A stretch of DNA of 64,000 bases from Paulownia fortunei (lineage: Eukaryota; Streptophyta; Magnoliopsida; Lamiales; Paulowniaceae), in NCBI GenBank assembly GCA_019321725.1, contig CM033110.1, positions 13,943,278 through 14,007,277 on the forward strand, given 5' to 3'. Both the position numbers and the translations under genes were made by a program. The notes beneath the pieces were generated by a model, which worked only from the letters and a program-made list of their open reading frames with translations, was not told the origin of the DNA and made no database searches. Shown here piece after piece: positions 61,594 through 64,000 of this stretch; positions within the stretch are counted from its first letter, which is position 1; every line of letters starts with the position of its first letter.

Positions 61594-64000
61594 GACGTAC
61601 ACATTCTGTCGTTTTCCACTACCCCACTCGATTCCTCTTTCTTCTCACCGTCACTGCAGTTCTGAAAATAAAAAAAAATTCTGAACTCAATCTCTCATTT
61701 TCTCACCACATTGGATCAGAAGGAGAAAGATGTGGGAAAGAGAAACTATAAAGTTTTTCCACTCCTGCGTGTGAGCTGCCATGGACTGTGTCCACCGGTG
61801 AAGCTGCTTGGACTTCCCATACTAGTAAGGTTGCCATGAACATCTGTTATAATTCAAAAACAAGAGAAATCTGCTGTTCCTTTTCCTCTTTGTTTTTCTT
61901 AATTTTGGAATTAAATTTTCTCAGTATTATTTAATCAGAAAATATTTGAAATTCGAGATATTTGAGTTAGAGCTCAGCTCGACTTTGGACTCAATCTGAG
62001 CTCAAGCTGGGTTCGTTGAGCTTGGAGCTGGGTTCAAGCTCGGTATTCTTGATTCAAGCTCAAGGTCGAGCCTAAAACTTTTTCTAACATCTGACTCGGG
62101 CAGGCTCGTTTGCATCCGTGGTGTGATAAATTACCCCACGATGGGTAGTGGAATTAGGAATCTATGTATGGGATTTCCAGAATCGTTTTTTCCAAAAAAA
62201 AATGACAAAATATAGGACATTACACAATTTTATAGTTGGGCTAAGCTGGGTAAACTTTCAAGCATGAAGCAGATAGAAATAGGAAGTTTTAAGGGCTGAC
62301 ACGCTGAAGTGGTTTTACAAAAATTTGCTCATGTCAAATGGAGAGTGCTAATATGGGGCATGACCTTATTATTACAATCTTTAGTCTATTTTTTGGGATT
62401 TACATTAGAGTATGGTCTTAATAGTATTATTATGAAGTCGGAAATATGAGTTTTTGGTGAGCTCTACTAATTGTACACTATCTTTTACTTGGATAATTAT
62501 TTTCTCCATTGTGATTCCAAGAAATACTACATTAAATCACTAATGATCTATAAATCAGTAGCATGAGCATAATTAACATTTCTTTCTTTTCTTGTTCATT
62601 TGCTTTATTCTTTTTGTTTAAGATGTGTAGGATGGGTTGGGATACTCGGTGGGAGAATTGTTTGACTGGTGTATGGATTGTAAACATTATTTGTTGAGTG
62701 GAACTTTGAAAAAAGAATAAGTAGGAACATGGTTTCGGATTTGTTATTTAGTTGTCTGAGAATATGACCTAAGTTGTGAAGTGTTTATGCCGTTTTCATG
62801 TAAATTGAATTTCCTTTGACTTAAGATGGCAGTAACTATGATTTGTAATTGAGCAGATGATATGAATGAGTTGCTATGTTTTTGCTTGTGTCTGGAAGTC
62901 CATCTCTTTTTCCTTTTTTGCTTTTCCTTGAACTAATCTTCTATCAGTGCTGGGAAGATCTCCATAAGCTGGATAACACATTCTCTATTTATGACCCTTG
63001 AATTCAGGACACAAAAAAGTCCGTCATTTGGGAATCTGTCTGTTCGATGTCCTTTGAGAAAGGTGGTAGATTAGTCTGTTATCCAGGTCATGAGTATTTT
63101 GTAGTGCTTTATTTGTCCTCTTTTGGCTGAGGAGGAAGACTTACCATAGGCAGAATTCAGCTTTGCTAGTTCAATTGTTGAAGAGAAGGTTGGGCCCTTT
63201 ATATGTGCAATGTTTTGATGAGTTCGAACAATAGCAAAATGTTTAGAGAGAGAACAGAAAAAAGTTTCACATGTCACTCTTGATGACTGAGACAAGAAGA
63301 TATCGTTATCATCCTGAAAGGTTTATAAAAAAACAACAGCTATGATGACTATGAAGGATTTGGGGCCATTTGCTGGTTCTGGCAATGGAGGGTGTCAGAT
63401 AGGATCCAATCAAAAACTAATTGATAGATGGTTCTGGCTTTCTCTTGTGCAAATAAAAATAAAATAAAAAATAACATAATCATACAGTGGTACACTTTTG
63501 TTCGTTTAAAATTTCCAAATTTTGTCAATATGCAACTTATTTAAATGCCAATTCAGGATCCAAATGCAATCTGCAGTGGATTCTGGAAATAGTAGTGATG
63601 TTTTACCACTCTTCAAGGCCACAATTCTTCTTTTTATGCATAATGTCTTTTATCAAATGGACTCCCTTGCGATATGCTATTTGTTATCTTTTCTTTAATA
63701 TAGAAGAAACGGAGGAGCTGGATTGGAAGAGTAAAAACTTTGTTATTCTGTTGAGTTGCGATTTTCTGGGCTGTTTTTGACTTTTGACACAGTACTATAA
63801 TTATATTTCTCCTAATTTATTTTGTAGTGCAAGTGTATGTTCATGATTGTGATTTTACTCTTACGCGTAATTCCTATACTTGAAAATTAGTCGTCAATTT
63901 AGATTTCTGCTTTGGGAAAATCTAAAATAAGTAAAAAGCAGAAAAAGATGCTACTACTTGACAGTAGAATACTTAAAGATGATGACTGGTTCCTGCACAT
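61594..64000. other. Right-edge region, possible 5' part of a gene but none supported
   Basis: 61600-61850 is CT-rich and then GC-richer, like a plant 5' UTR, with a possible donor GTAAGG near 61827. Later short segments look exon-like. One follows an acceptor near 63555 and reads MQSAVDSGNSSDVLPLFK on the plus strand. No protein family was recognised and no chain of exons could be built. A patch of degenerate TCAAGCTCGAG-like repeats lies at about 61970-62110. Confidence 0.25.

Noticed and set aside
63071..63295. A 74-codon minus-strand frame rich in Ser and Lys
   Set aside because: No family resemblance and no supporting splice or context signals; length is within chance expectation.

Overview
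This is a plant nuclear window, almost certainly from a dicot. It is AT-rich, has spliced genes with GT-AG introns, and is dense in retrotransposons. I recognise one apparently intact host gene: a nine-exon, minus-strand gene (5841-8834) for the chloroplast leaf-type ferredoxin-NADP+ reductase. Its complete spliced frame encodes 363 residues from transit peptide to the terminal Tyr. Nearly everything else is decayed transposable elements. I saw no bacterial genes, rRNA, tRNA or CRISPR array.

Layout. 1-3370 is the 3' part of a Ty3/Gypsy element carrying a captured LOG-like (cytokinin-activating phosphoribohydrolase) sequence. A broken Copia fragment (3366-4640) follows. Next come intergenic DNA and the FNR gene, with a possible light-type promoter upstream (8875-9212). 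From about 9905 to 54300 a single minus-strand L1-type LINE appears to be spread over about 44 kb. Reading from high to low coordinates gives ORF1 (DUF4283-like), endonuclease, reverse transcriptase, zf-RVT and RNase H in order. It is split by a hAT-type MITE (10261-10661), Copia I (11053-17991, itself holding a Gypsy solo LTR at 15336-16988), Copia II (18740-28111, itself holding a complete hAT transposon at 20203-23486), a TRIM (29595-29994), a full Gypsy element (31433-41950), Copia III (42200-52557) and a small foldback element (53236-53416). Beyond the LINE are an inverted Gypsy LTR piece, a second LINE fragment, a Mutator-like long-TIR element with an internal duplication (59645-61584), and 2.4 kb in which only very tentative exon-like pieces are visible.

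The most unusual content is the Gypsy family present twice (1-3370 and 31433-41950). Between pol and the 3' LTR both copies carry the same two-part module: a small Cys-containing ORF of unknown function, then an intron-free LOG-like sequence. The complete copy has PBS, gag, protease, RT, RNase H, integrase, this module, a 3' LTR and a perfect CATAG target duplication. All mobile-element coding regions contain stops and frameshifts and look inactive. Apart from FNR, which acts in photosynthetic electron transport, no host pathway can be read from the window.
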